In this document: one piece after another, positions 45,466-55,699 of the stretch | Position numbering within the stretch: position 1 is the first letter of the stretch | Layout: each line of letters opens with the position of its first letter | Source of the DNA: Gracilariopsis chorda | Taxonomy: Eukaryota > Rhodophyta > Florideophyceae > Gracilariales > Gracilariaceae | Direction of reading: 5' to 3' | Length of the DNA stretch: 64,000 bases | Assembly (NCBI GenBank): GCA_003194525.1 | Contig: NBIV01000091.1 | Span: 183,127-247,126 of the forward strand | Made by a program: the position numbers and the translations under genes | The notes under the pieces: model-generated | Seen by the model: the letters and a program-made list of their open reading frames with translations, nothing else | The model's database searches: none | Told to the model about the DNA's origin: nothing

Positions 45466-46375
45466 ATGAGCAGCAAGAACGAAGACCGAGTAGACGTCGT
45501 TTTCGATGAGCATGCTATTAACGACCCCCTACTTGTCTAACAGACAACCAGCGGAGTTACCCCAGGAGACAGACAGAACTTCTTGGAAACGCTTTCGTAC
45601 TACACTTTTGATTAATGCAAGAGCTACACCACGCTCAAGAACACAAACCCTGAAGTGTGATGGACTGATTTCAAGAACGATTTTTCTGGAGCTGGTCTGT
45701 TGAATATGAGAAACCCACTACTACTGATTGTCAGAGATACACTCATGAAGAACGGAGTTTATGTGGAATCAAGGAGAGGCTTGGAACGTCACGATGCCCT
45801 TTTGAAATGCCTGAAAGCAGTTAAAAGTCCACTGATCGCCACACAATAGAACGCCACACACCAGGAATCGGAAGTAGAACTGCAAAACGAGATACTTCAG
45901 CCGCAGATCGAAGATGAGCACGCAAAACAGCCCGTAGAAGGCATCAGACGCGAGGAATCCTACCAGCCAGACGTTGTAGGAAAGCCACCGGCACCCTGTA
46001 AGACCTCAGAAGACAATCACGATGACCGGAAAGCTCTTCCTATGCGCTTCAAAGCTTCTGCAAGGTATTCCAAGGACGCAAAAAAAATTCTCAGGGAGGT
46101 TTGATGAAGACTTAATGGGCACACTGCAAGTTTTCGAGGTAAAACTTCGCGCGTGCAGGGTACCTGACGGAGACCGCAAAGATGCAATAATTGCCATGTT
46201 AGATGACGGAGCTCTCACATAATTCGCCACTCATCTGGCACATCTACCGACCTATGAAGAAGTTGTGCCGGCACTCGTCTCGCGCTACACTTCACATAAA
46301 CAAAAGGCAAGACTTCTGCAGGATTTGCAAAGCATAAGACTGTCTACAGCATTCAAGGAGAATCCGAACATGTCA
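45466..46375 (+). pseudogene. Outer copia Gag, 5' part, four in-frame stops
   Basis: The ATG at 45466 opens a frame read for about 600 nt through TAA 45538, TAA 45613, TGA 45658 and TAG 45847 without indel. It is Glu/Lys-rich. Near an A8 run (about 46079-46086) the phase changes by one base and the Gag core continues (GRFDEDLMGTLQVFEVKL, VVPALVSRYTSHKQKARLLQDL). The nested element then interrupts it. Joining across the target-site duplication gives a continuous frame into 51437. Confidence 0.65.
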
Positions 46376-46380
46376 TGACA

Positions 46381-46588
46381 TAGGTATTGAATTACTTACG
46401 TTAGTGTCTACATTCTACACATTCTGTTTACAGGGTTACAGATTACGAGTCATATTGAATTGTTCAATGAAGTAATAATATGTAGTACATATTCTCTGTA
46501 AGCCCAAACTACATCGACATCTATATAAGAATACGTCTGGTGCCCCATGAGTAAAGAGTTAGTCAAGCTCATGGTTCGACCTGGAAGA
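46381..46588 (+). repeat. Nested copia 5' LTR (208 bp)
   Basis: Starts TAGGTATTG and ends CCTGGAAGA. A TATATAAGA box is near 46522. Followed immediately by the half-tRNA primer site. Confidence 0.9.
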
Positions 46589-46605
46589 GGTTATCGGCCC
46601 AGACC
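46589..46605 (+). other. Primer-binding site matching the anticodon arm of initiator tRNA-Met
   Basis: GGTTATCGGCCCAG directly after the LTR is complementary, with one mismatch, to the conserved CTGGGCCCATAACC anticodon-arm sequence of eukaryotic initiator tRNA-Met. Such half-tRNA priming is known for Drosophila copia and yeast Ty5. Confidence 0.8.
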
Positions 46606-46754
46606 TACTACAACAACCTCTAAGCTACTGTTGTTGAAACCGTTTTTTGTAAAATTCTCTGCTTCATTCGTTGTCATTAGTGTGAATCAAGTTTCCATTC
46701 GTCATGAGTTGCTTTGGTGATCCCTAGTCGTCTGCTGGGATTGATCTTCAGAAG

Positions 46755-47390
46755 GTGCGCTTGCCTCCGTTAACGTCGTCAAATTATTTCATGTGGTCGA
46801 AGAAGCTGGAAATCGTTTTGAAGGGCAAAGATTTGTGGGCTATCCTGAGCGGCACCAAGACTGAACCGGAACTGCAACATAACGACTACGACCAGTATGC
46901 TTGTCCCGGAGACCCTGCGTTATCTACAATGCTTCTCTTGGTGCATGATTGTTGTGTAGCACCGGTCTTAGAGATAACGGAGCCCTTACACGTCTGGAAG
47001 GCTTTCAAAGAGCAGTACCAGAGTGTCAGTCAGGCTAGGTGTGATGCTCTACTTGACAGGTATCAAAGCAAGAAGATGGGTTCTAATGAGTCGGTTCTGG
47101 AGTATCGCGCTCTTTTGGCGGAGCTAGAATCCACCCTAGTTGGCATTGGCTATTTTCTGGACGATGTAGGGAAACTGAGGGCGTTACTTCAAGGACTTCG
47201 GGAGGAGTTACAGGTAACTGCTAAAGTAATCCGCGGCATGGGAAAGATTCTACCAAATGCACTCGCTCTTTTGATTTCGAAGGAAGCTTCTCATCAGCGG
47301 GACGTGGTCGATAAGGACAGTGCAAAAGCGCTGAACGTCAGAGGTAATGCATCAAGAAGAAAGAAGTTCAAGTGCCACTCTTGTGATTGA
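46755..47390 (+). CDS. Nested copia Gag
   Basis: A 211-codon frame with the UBN2/DUF4219 pattern: PPLTSSNYFMWSKKLEIVL, LWAILSG, HVWKAFKEQYQSVSQARCDAL, LLQGLREELQ. It ends in the zinc knuckle, where KCHSCD is followed by TGA (47388-47390) and the frame goes on PKDKKADCY. So the stop destroys the CCHC box. The first codon is GTG-like upstream of the conserved PPLTSSNY; the true start is unsure. Confidence 0.8.
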   Translation: MRLPPLTSSNYFMWSKKLEIVLKGKDLWAILSGTKTEPELQHNDYDQYACPGDPALSTMLLLVHDCCVAPVLEITEPLHVWKAFKEQYQSVSQARCDALLDRYQSKKMGSNESVLEYRALLAELESTLVGIGYFLDDVGKLRALLQGLREELQVTAKVIRGMGKILPNALALLISKEASHQRDVVDKDSAKALNVRGNASRRKKFKCHSCD

Positions 47391-47529
47391 CCAAAAGATA
47401 AGAAGGCTGACTGCTATGACAATCTAACGAGCTCGAAGCATCTTCTCAAGAACCTGACAAATGTTACTGGGCGTGAGAAACACGTGAGTAATTCTGCAGT
47501 CGAATCACATGTAGTTCGAGCTCTTGTAG

Positions 47530-47690
47530 TTGTAGAAGCATCTAGAAGCTTCTAGGAAGCAACTAGAAACTGCTAATATCTAGAGACTTCTAGAAGGTTC
47601 TTTAGAAGAAATTATGTAGAAGTATTTTATGCTTTATGATAGAAACTATTAGAAGTTCTAGAAGACTATAGAACATTATGAGAACACTAT
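47530..47690 (+). repeat. TAGAAG-rich degenerate repeat in nested copia
   Basis: About ten copies of TAGAAG or TAGAAA, several as the palindrome CTAGAAGCTTCTAG, fill 160 bp between the gag and protease frames where coding sequence is expected. It looks like a local expansion or inserted satellite. Confidence 0.5.
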
Positions 47691-47721
47691 ATAAGAAAGA
47701 ATTGCAGACCAGGTTTGATGA

Positions 47722-48048
47722 ATGATAGAAGTCAAGCCGAGTCATCGAGATAAAACAACAGTGCGTTTACTCAAGTTTATCCTAAGCTCTGTACTACACC
47801 TACTTACAATACTTGTTGCTGGTATTCTGGGATCGTCAAGGAAGTGTTTTGTGAACTCTGGTGCTACCGAGCAAATGTGTAATAATTCATCTGCTTTTGA
47901 CTCGGGTACTTTGCAATCTTCCAAAACGCATGTTGAAATCTGTGATGGAACGAAACTTGATGTCACTGGAAAGGGTATTGTGCCGTGCAATTGTGTCTGG
48001 CAAGGAGATGTGTCTGAATCTCACGAAGCTACAGTTAGTGCTTGTTGA
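47722..48048 (+). pseudogene. Nested copia protease
   Basis: It contains KCFVNSGATEQMCNNSSAF, the copia retropepsin block DSGAT-x-HMC with the catalytic Asp replaced by Asn, followed by ICDGTKLDVTGKG. The frame ends out of phase with the integrase ORF. Confidence 0.7.
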
Positions 48049-48253
48049 GTTGTGCAGCTCCAATTGTAAGTTTGCCTCAACGGTCGTGAGCGCTGCTGGA
48101 CCAAAGCTTCTAATTAGATGGCGAAAGGTCATAAGGAAAACAGCAGCGTAGTTAAAAGGGCTAGTTGAGTAAAGGCAAGCCTACGAAGAGGGTAGAGCCT
48201 TTGTGCCCATCATTTTTTGTTTATGCTTGGAGTTGCTGACGTAAGGTGCAACA

Positions 48254-51207
48254 GTGCTGAAGCTCAGATGTAACCTACTGTCAGTCAGTTCCCTACAGAG
48301 TAAAGATTACAGCGTTCTGTTGCAGTTGGATGAAGGAGGGCAGAGACTTTGTCAGGTGTGCGATCGAAATACTAAGGAGATTGTTTTTGCAGCTATGGGA
48401 AGAGGTAGAAATGGACTTTATGAAGTGATTCTGCGTACTAGTTCTGAACAAGATACAACAAGAGCGCTGGTTGCGGCATCCGAGAATGAGAAGTCGATAC
48501 TATGGCACAGTCGTCTTGGTCATATTTGTGCATCCCATTTGAGAGCGACTGTTCCCCTGGTTCCTGGAGTTGGCCTCACGAGTGTCTCTGACCGGGATTC
48601 CTGTGAATCATGTCGAATTTCAAAGTCAGTTCGTGATGTAAGACCAAGATTGACTCGTGATCGATGCCATGCACCTGGTGACCTCGTACACACAGACGTC
48701 CTAGGTCCAGTGAAGTGCACATAATTCGGTGGAGCAAAGTATTACGTTACACTGTACGATGAGTTTACTGCATACTCTCTTGTTCGATTCTTAAGTCTTT
48801 GGTCAGAAGTTCCGCACGCTGTTAAGGAAATGATTGCAGAGTTTGAAGCCGCAGCCCAGAAGCTTTTCAGAGCAGTTCTTATGGACAACGCTAAGGAATA
48901 CATGTCTCAGGAGATGCAGAATTGGCTTAAGCATAGGAGAACATTCTCTGAACCTGCTCCGCCATACAGCCCTGAATCGAACGGCAAGGCGGAAAGATTG
49001 AACAGGACTTTGAACAACTCCGCCAGAGCAATTCTTCACAACACATCCGTACCTCGTTGTGAACAATTGTGGGCAGAGGCTGTCAGCACTGCTAATTTCT
49101 TGAGGAACCGAATGTATTCCAGCGTTGTTACGACTGGAAAGACTCCTTTTGAAGCTGTGTGGAAAAGAAGGCCAAATATGTCCCATGTCAGGATATTTGG
49201 ATGTACTGCATATTTTCAAATTTCTAAGAAGCGAAGAGGTGGAAAGTTCTCACCGACTGCAAGAAGAGGAATGTTAGTCGGCTTTGAGAGATGTAATTCT
49301 TACAAAATCTTCTACCCCGAGTCGAGAAGCTTTGCAATGTCTCGTGATGTGAAGTTTGATGAACGGTGCTTTGGCTGGAAGACTGGAAATGGAAAGGAAG
49401 AAGTTGTGGAACATTTCAACATGGAAACCCTCTTCGATGATCTAAAATCTGGAGTGGAAGAGCCCAAAATGGAAGATTCTGTGGGTGAAGGAGATTTCTA
49501 TGGAAGTAGCGATGCTGTTGAAGCAAATGAAGACCCGTTGCCACCATCTGATGCTACCCATGACCAACCTCCCAGACGGTCCACTCGCCAGCGTTCCGTT
49601 CCACAGTGGTGTTCGCCAGAGACGTTTATGGCGAACTGCATGTTAGGGGTGACTGAAGATAACTTACTAAAAACGTTTGAACAGGCTATGAACTCTTCTG
49701 AGCGGAAGGAATGGTGGGCAGCAATGAACAATGAAGTAAACAGTCTGATGAGTAGGGATGTTGTTGAACTCGTTAAGTGCCCTCCCAATGTTGTACCAGT
49801 TGAGTGCCGGTGGGTGTTTGATCGTAAGCGTAACTCGAGTGGAGTTGTCACGAGGCATAGAGCGCGAATTGTGGCAAAAGGCTTCATGCAACGACTCGAG
49901 ATTGACTATGATGAAATCTTTTTCCCCGTTGTCAAGTATGCTACTGAGCGACTGGCTTTGTCCATCATTGTTGACCAACAAATAGAATTCATTCATTTGG
50001 ATATCAAAGCCGCATTTCTGTACGGACAACTTGAAGAACAGGTATACATGCATCAGTTCCCTGGTTTTGAAATGCGAGAGCGAAACAAGAATGTGTACAG
50101 ACTCAAGCGTACTATTTATGGTTTGAAGCAAGCGTCAATGGCTTTTCGTAACTTCATTCATCCCATTTTGCTTCAATTTTGCTTTACGTGCTCTCAGGAA
50201 GATCCAGCACTATACTTCATACGTAACGATTCCTACTTGTTGATATTGATCATTTATTTTGATGATGTGCTGGTTGCCTCTCGAAGAGCAGAAGAGTTGC
50301 AGAGGGTGGCTTCTTTCTTGGAGAATCATGTTGATCTTCAAGTAGAGACCGATGATGTCAAGTTCCTCGGGATGATAGTGGTCCAAAGCGAGAGTGGTAC
50401 ACTGAAAGTTCACAACGCAGGCTTGATCAGTCGTCTGTTGCACCAATTTGACATGGAATCTTGTGCAATCATTAGAACTCCTATGGTGCTTCACTGTTCT
50501 CTGAGTTCAAGCACATCTAAGGAGGAGAACTGCCACCCATTCAAAGAACTTGTCGGTGCACTGATATACCTCTTGAATACCTGCAGACCAGACATCTCTT
50601 CTGCTGTGAGTTTCTTGAGCCGCTTTATGGGCAGGTTCAGTCAAGGGCATTGGAAGGCAACGAAGCGAGTCCTGAGGTAGTTGACAGGAACGCATAATGT
50701 CGGATTGGTGTTTTCAAAGCAGAGGAGCAAGATGTTGGGGTTCTCAGATTTTGATTTTGCAGGCGATATAGTTGATCGCAAGTCTACAGGCTGTTTGGTT
50801 TTCATTAATTCTGGCGCAGCTGTGAGCTGGAGGTCCAAGAAGCAACCTCTTATAGCACAGTCTACCGTTGAAGCCGAGTATGTTTCACTTTTTTATGCGG
50901 TTTGAGAAGCTCTTTGGTTAGGATCGATCATGAAAGAACTTGGTTTTTGCAAGATGAAGGCCATGGTGATTGGTTGTGACAATCAGTGTGCAATTCGTCT
51001 GAGCAGTAACAAAGTATGCAGCGAGCGCACGAAGCATATAGATGTACGTTTTTATTTCTTCGGGATCATGTAGAACGTGGTGATGTTGTCTTGGAGTATG
51101 TTGAGACGACATCCAATGCTGCGGATGTGCTCACAAGGCCGCTCAACGCCGTGAGTGACAAGAAACATTGCCGTAACAAGGGACTTGATGTTGATGAGAC
51201 TGTATGA
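48254..51207 (+). pseudogene. Nested copia integrase, RT and RNase H
   Basis: One phase from 48254 to about 51050. The pre-integrase block SILWHSRLGHICASHL and CESCRIS are followed by HTDVLGPVKCT. TAA stands at 48722-48724, and the DDE core continues (VLMDNAKEYMS, PPYSPESNGKAERLNRTL). RT follows (VECRWVFDRKRN, HLDIKAAFLYG, IYGLKQASMAF, IYFDDVLVAS). TAG stands at 50678-50680. RNase H follows (DRKSTGCLVFI, SWRSKKQPLIAQSTVEAEY). TGA stands at 50903-50905, then EALWLGSIMKEL, and after a frameshift near 51.05 kb DVLTRPLN. All catalytic motifs are intact; four lesions in 3 kb. Confidence 0.85.
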
Positions 51208-51223
51208 ATGGGTGGAAGTGGCA
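51208..51223 (+). other. Nested copia polypurine tract
   Basis: ATGGGTGGAAGTGGCA lies immediately before the 3' LTR, in the usual position and composition. Confidence 0.6.
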
Positions 51224-51431
51224 TAGGTATTGAATTGCTTACGTTAGTGTCTACATTCTACACATTCTGTTTGCAGGTTTATAGATTACGAGTCATATTG
51301 AATTGTTCCATGAAGTAATAATATCTAGTAGATATTCTCTGTAAGTCCAAAGTACATCGACGTCTATATAAGAATAAGTCTGGTGCCCCATGAGTAAACA
51401 GTTAGTCACGCTCATCGTTCGACCTGGAAGA
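51224..51431 (+). repeat. Nested copia 3' LTR (208 bp)
   Basis: Same length as the left LTR; 14 differences, of which 5 are G/C transversions. Confidence 0.9.
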
Positions 51432-51436
51432 TGACA

Positions 51437-52100
51437 CAAACGGAAGTATTCCGAATCCTCACGTACAAGTTAGTACGCATCCAAAACCAAATTAATGAAG
51501 ACTACCATAAAGACCTTTTCCTGAAGCATCACAAAGTAGCCGGAGCAGATATCCTAGACCTGGCGCGCACCCTGATTGAAAATCAGCCGGATTCGTCCGA
51601 GATTTCCATTCAGCGCACGGCAGCACTACTCGCTAGTGCACCAGGCTCGGCAGAAAGAAGCTTGGAGAAGTCCTCCGACGCACTGTACGGACTCAATACA
51701 AGATTTTCCGGGCAGGCCGCAACCAATAGGCATCACAGTCGACCGTTTAGGCGTGGTAGGAAGAAAGGGTTAGTAAAAGTACGAAGATGCTGGGTTTTTG
51801 GTGAGAACCATCTCGCTCGTGACAAACACAGTTTTTATGAAGCTCGCTCTGCACTCAAAAGACTCAAGAAAGAAAGGCATTTGTGTCAGCGGAGCAATTT
51901 GCAGATATCTTCCTCGCGGACGACAGCAGCAGCGATGAAGGATCTCAAGATAATGAGAACGTTGCGGAGCATGACAATCACGCACACATAGCTCTCGATG
52001 CAACAGAAGTGAGTTCAGCACTGGAAACATCGTTCTCTAATGCTTTTCTTCTTCACTAATGCGGTTTCTTCCTGGAAAAGTGGTCCATTGCACGCGATAC
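51437..52100 (+). pseudogene. Outer copia Gag, 3' part
   Basis: It continues the gag after the nested element (TEVFRILTYKLVRIQNQINED, LDLARTLIENQP). A basic region and a degenerate knuckle follow, CWVFGENHLARDKH, where the second Cys is Phe. The frame then decays. Confidence 0.65.
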
Positions 52101-52359
52101 GGAATCAGTAAATCGCAATGAAGGCGAAGACCCCCATCCATTCAAGGGTATCATCATCAAAACAGGCGCAAACAGAAGACTTCTCATCAGTCTGAGACAG
52201 TACCGCGCTTATTGCACATAGAATAAGGTACCGTTCGACGTCCAACCCTTCAAAAGCAGAATTCATGGACTGAATGGGAAAAAAGTCGACGTGGTAGGCA
52301 TCACCAAACTTTAGATACCCCTCCCAGACCTCGGTTTCGTTTTCGATATATCTTTCCAC

Positions 52360-53162
52360 GTGGTCTATAAGAAAGTTCCAACACTGCTCGGCCAAAGAGA
52401 TATCCAGCTCTCTGGACTCGATATGAGCGTTCAGCGGAACTGTTTCCTGTTCATGGGTAGAAGCCAACCTCTAAAGCTCATTATCGACTTCATGGTACTC
52501 AACTGGGACCCTGACGTAGCGCTCTACATAAAGCAAGAACTTTTCAAGTTACATCGCTCTTCTAGACATCCGAGGGTCAACGCCTTGGACAACTTTCTAC
52601 GGAAGGCCAGACCAGAAGACTATTCCACCGAGGTGAAGACGGCACTTGACGCCATTTTCAAGGAACTCAAGACGTGTGTAAAACATGCCCGAAATAGAGG
52701 ACGACTCAAGCTAACAACCAGACACGAGGGACTGCTTCCAACCATACTGTCGCGCTCGATATCATTTATATCAAAGGAAACCGGTACTGGACGTCGTGGA
52801 TGAAGCCAGGCAGTTTTCAAGCGCGATCTTTCTCAATAGGATGAGCTCCACTACGGTGTGGAACTTTTATGCGATATTGGAGCAACGTATACGCAGGACC
52901 ACTGGACATCCTTCGCGTGGACCAGGGATCCAATCTTGTATCCGAGGAGTTCCGAGGAGCCACCACGTCTTCTGGAATTGATATCGACAACGCTCCCTTC
53001 GAGAGTCCATCCCCTATGTCACATGTGGAACGCTATCATGGACATCTACGTACGGTATTAGAGAAATTGAAGGCCGAGCTTCCTAGGGAAGACAAAAAGC
53101 ATCTGTTGTTAATGGCTGCTTTTTGTCTAAACAGCCCAGTCTGCCCGGAGGGTCTCTGATGA
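52360..53162 (+). pseudogene. Outer copia protease-integrase region
   Basis: Three phases. Frame 52360-52803 includes the stretch before the integrase and LKLTTRHEG. The core reads VALDIIYIKGNRYWTSWM in another phase, and 52869-53159 reads DILRVDQGSNLVSEEF (second D) and PMSHVERYHGHLRTV (catalytic E). At least two frameshifts; no stop-only reading possible. Confidence 0.65.
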
Positions 53163-54365
53163 ATGTTGTGTGTTTTCGGAACTAATTCACGACCCAATCG
53201 CATGGCTCCATCCCTGAACACACTAGCCCGCGCAAAAGCAATCGACAACGCCATGAAGATGGTGGAGAAGGAACACGCGCCCCGGAATGTAGACTTCGCC
53301 GAAAAATACCGTGGACCCTACCGGAATGAACAAGAAGAGATTGACAGCCTACCATTCGCATCACCAGTCCTCGTCTACGGAGAGTCGAGCAAGACCTGGG
53401 AAAGACCACATCCGTTCGTCAGCAAGGAAGGGGAGAATGTATGCGTGCAACTGCCGCACGGACGAAAAATCTTTCGCAGTCACGTCGTGAAGCCCGTTAC
53501 CAATATAAGACGCGAAGAACTACTGCCTACAGACTCTGATTCGAGTGAGATGCAAACCACCGATTTTGCAGATGACAATGAAGATGGATTCCTGTTCGCA
53601 ACCAATGCCAACCCGGGAAGTTTCGTCGAAGCCAGAATGAAGAAACTCAAAAACCTTCAATACATCAATATTTTCAAGGTAGTCCACCGATCAGAACTGC
53701 CAGATGGAGAATGAGTGTACGGCATTCGGTTTGTAGATGTGCTGAAGCCCACTGATACAGGCGTCATTTACAAATCACAATTGATTGCGCAAAACTATCA
53801 AGACATGAACGGCAGGTTTATCCCGACGAAGGCCCTAACCATCTCCAAGCTCGGACAAAGGATTGGATTCACCATGGCCGCGACTCGGACGGACACAGAA
53901 GTATACGCTAGAGACATCACTGAGGCTTATGTACAGAGTCGAAGCTGCTTGGAACGGAAGATATTCCTGAAACCACCCTCAGAGATGAAACTGCCAGACC
54001 AAAAGATATTGTTGGCACTGAAACCTTTATACGGACAACCTGAAGCCGGGCAACATTGGTTCTTCACATACAGCGAGCAACACAAACGGGAACTCGAAAT
54101 GCAATCCTCTACCACCGACAAATGCGTACTTTACTGCGCATCTACTAGTTCTCCGTTACTAGATGTAGTAATACTACAGGTAGATGACTCGTACGAAATA
54201 GGAAACAAAGAATTCCTGGATCAACAGAACGCAAGTACTGACCAGTTTCGAACCAAGCCGCGGAAATTCCTGAAGCCAGGTGGAAGCTGTCTATTCAACG
54301 GTTACTGCATTGAACAGGAAGAGTATGGATCTGTCCGGATGCAACAAAAGAAGAAAGGCGAGTAA
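53163..54365 (+). pseudogene. Outer copia reverse transcriptase with in-frame TGA
   Basis: One phase across TGA 53712-53714: KIFRSHVVKPVTN, IFKVVHRSELPDGE, stop, VYGIRFVDVLKPTDTGVIYK, LTISKLGQRIGFTMAATRTD, YARDITEAYVQS, LKPLYGQPEAGQHWF and VILQVDDSYEI, where the usual YVDD is QVDD. Relatives have Arg at the stop position, so CGA to TGA is likely. Confidence 0.8.
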
Positions 54366-54503
54366 CTATGTGAGCCAAAAAACGAGAAGAAAGCTATCAC
54401 ACAACGCGCGAAACTGCAGGACATAGTGAAAAATACGTGACGAGAACTCTGCAGCGGGACACAGATGCTCACCTGAAGGATTGACGAAGGCTGCCCAACT
54501 GCA

Positions 54504-55159
54504 ATGGAGAAGCTCAATGAGTTAACACGCGACAAGAATCAAACTCTTTCACAGTGTATTCGTTTTATCAAGCTAGACCCGAGCTCATTGGAGATTGTTC
54601 TCTTCACAGACGCATCATTCGGGAACTCAGACAGGCTCACATCCCAGCTCGGTTTTCTCGTCGCACTCGAGACCACAATGGCAACCCAAATATTCTATCG
54701 TACGGAAGCAAGAAATCTGGAAGAGTAACCAGAGGTTTCATGGCTCCTGAGCTCCTTGCCCTAGTTCACGGCTATGATCAGTCCTACATCGCAAAGAACA
54801 TGCTCGAGGAGATGCTACAGAGGGAGATGCACATCGCTGCGTACATAGATTCCGGTACAGTGTTCAATAGTGTCGCCAAACACAAATCTACGAGCAAAAC
54901 ACTCCTAGCAGTCGATATGGCAGCGCTACGGGAGTAGTTGGCATGTGCAGAGCTGAACAGCATAGGCTGCATACGATCCGAGGACAACGTTCCAGATTCG
55001 TTTCCCAGGCTTGGGATTCGGAAAGCTGACAGTTCTATGCTTAGATTGATAGCTACAAACAAGCTATCAATTCGAACCGAGCGGTTAGCAGGCCCAATAA
55101 GGGAAGAAAACGATGCTCTTCACCAAAAAGAAGATGCTACTGTCTCCCAACAGCCATAA
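54504..55159 (+). pseudogene. Outer copia RNase H
   Basis: Frame 54504-54728 has EIVLFTDASFGNSDRLTSQLGFLV (catalytic D). After a frameshift the next phase has SGRVTRGFMAPELLALVHGYD and SKTLLAVDMAALRE, then TAG 54935-54937 and LACAELNSIGCIRSEDNVPDSF in the same phase. It ends at TAA next to the 3' LTR. Confidence 0.75.
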
Positions 55160-55506
55160 GCGCGCCATATGTGATGCATTTGCGTGCTCCGAGGTACTGC
55201 AGAGCACCGAATAACGGACGTTTAGGTATTACACTGTCTAAACTACTTTACACAAATATTGGTACTATAATTAGGAACTGCGACTTAGCTACAGGGCGAA
55301 TGGAGAACTGTGGATTTTCCGGAGGGTTTGTAAGAAAAGATGCAGATTAGCTGCTACTCGTCACTTTGTCGACGAACAAGAACAATAATAATAACCCAAC
55401 ACAGAACTACCGTCACACGACAAACCTTTGGCTTCCCAGGCAGTTACCCCGGATATTCCAATCCCCTGAAATAACGCTGATAGGTACTGCATACTTGCTG
55501 ATTACT
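55141..55506 (+). repeat. Outer copia 3' LTR (approximate)
   Basis: Pairs with 44938-45305; possibly truncated at its 3' end. Confidence 0.7.
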
Positions 55507-55699
55507 GCTAACGTGGTCCACAAATTGCGGTGAGCTATCCGAGGACATTGCAAATCGTCCGTATTGGAAATATGGTCCTCGAGATCATCTTATTGACGCC
55601 CGTAGAATACTGGGTTCTGTGTTGCTTACTGCGATTTCTGAAAGTGTCACAGCGCTGAAAATCCGTCATCGAGCTATTGAAGCCCGTCTCAGATGTTGA
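55502..55699 (+). pseudogene. Small coding remnant, unknown
   Basis: A 65-codon frame without ATG starts at the end of the LTR and reads NCGELSEDIANRPYWKYGPR and then a helical end (RRILGSVLLTAISESVTALK). It looks like the C-terminus of a real protein cut by the retroelement. No family recognised. Confidence 0.35.

Larger units (their letters stand above)
46381..51431 (+). mobile_element. Nested copia element, 5.05 kb, TSD TGACA
   Basis: 208-bp LTRs at 46381-46588 and 51224-51431. TGACA precedes the left and follows the right LTR (46376-46380 and 51432-51436). The duplication also restores the host element's gag frame. Domain order gag, protease, integrase, RT, RNase H is copia order. LTRs differ at 14 of 208 sites (about 7%), less than the host element's LTRs, consistent with later insertion. 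LTR ends are TA...GA rather than TG...CA. Confidence 0.9.
44938..55506 (+). mobile_element. Outer copia element, interrupted by a nested copia
   Basis: Direct repeats of about 366 bp at 44938-45305 and 55141-55506 (about 10% divergent) enclose gag and pol on the plus strand. The gag is split by the element at 46381-51431. The left repeat may extend further; beyond ATTACT the two copies differ by what looks like a deletion in the right one, and I find no TSD, so outer borders are approximate. The pol belongs to the copia lineage with RFVD..KSQLIAQNYQD, common in fungi and algae. Confidence 0.8.

Noticed and set aside
49498-50131. Minus-strand frames over the nested copia pol
   Set aside because: Antisense shadows of integrase/RT with no motif, unlike the C2 antisense ORF, which lies outside pol.
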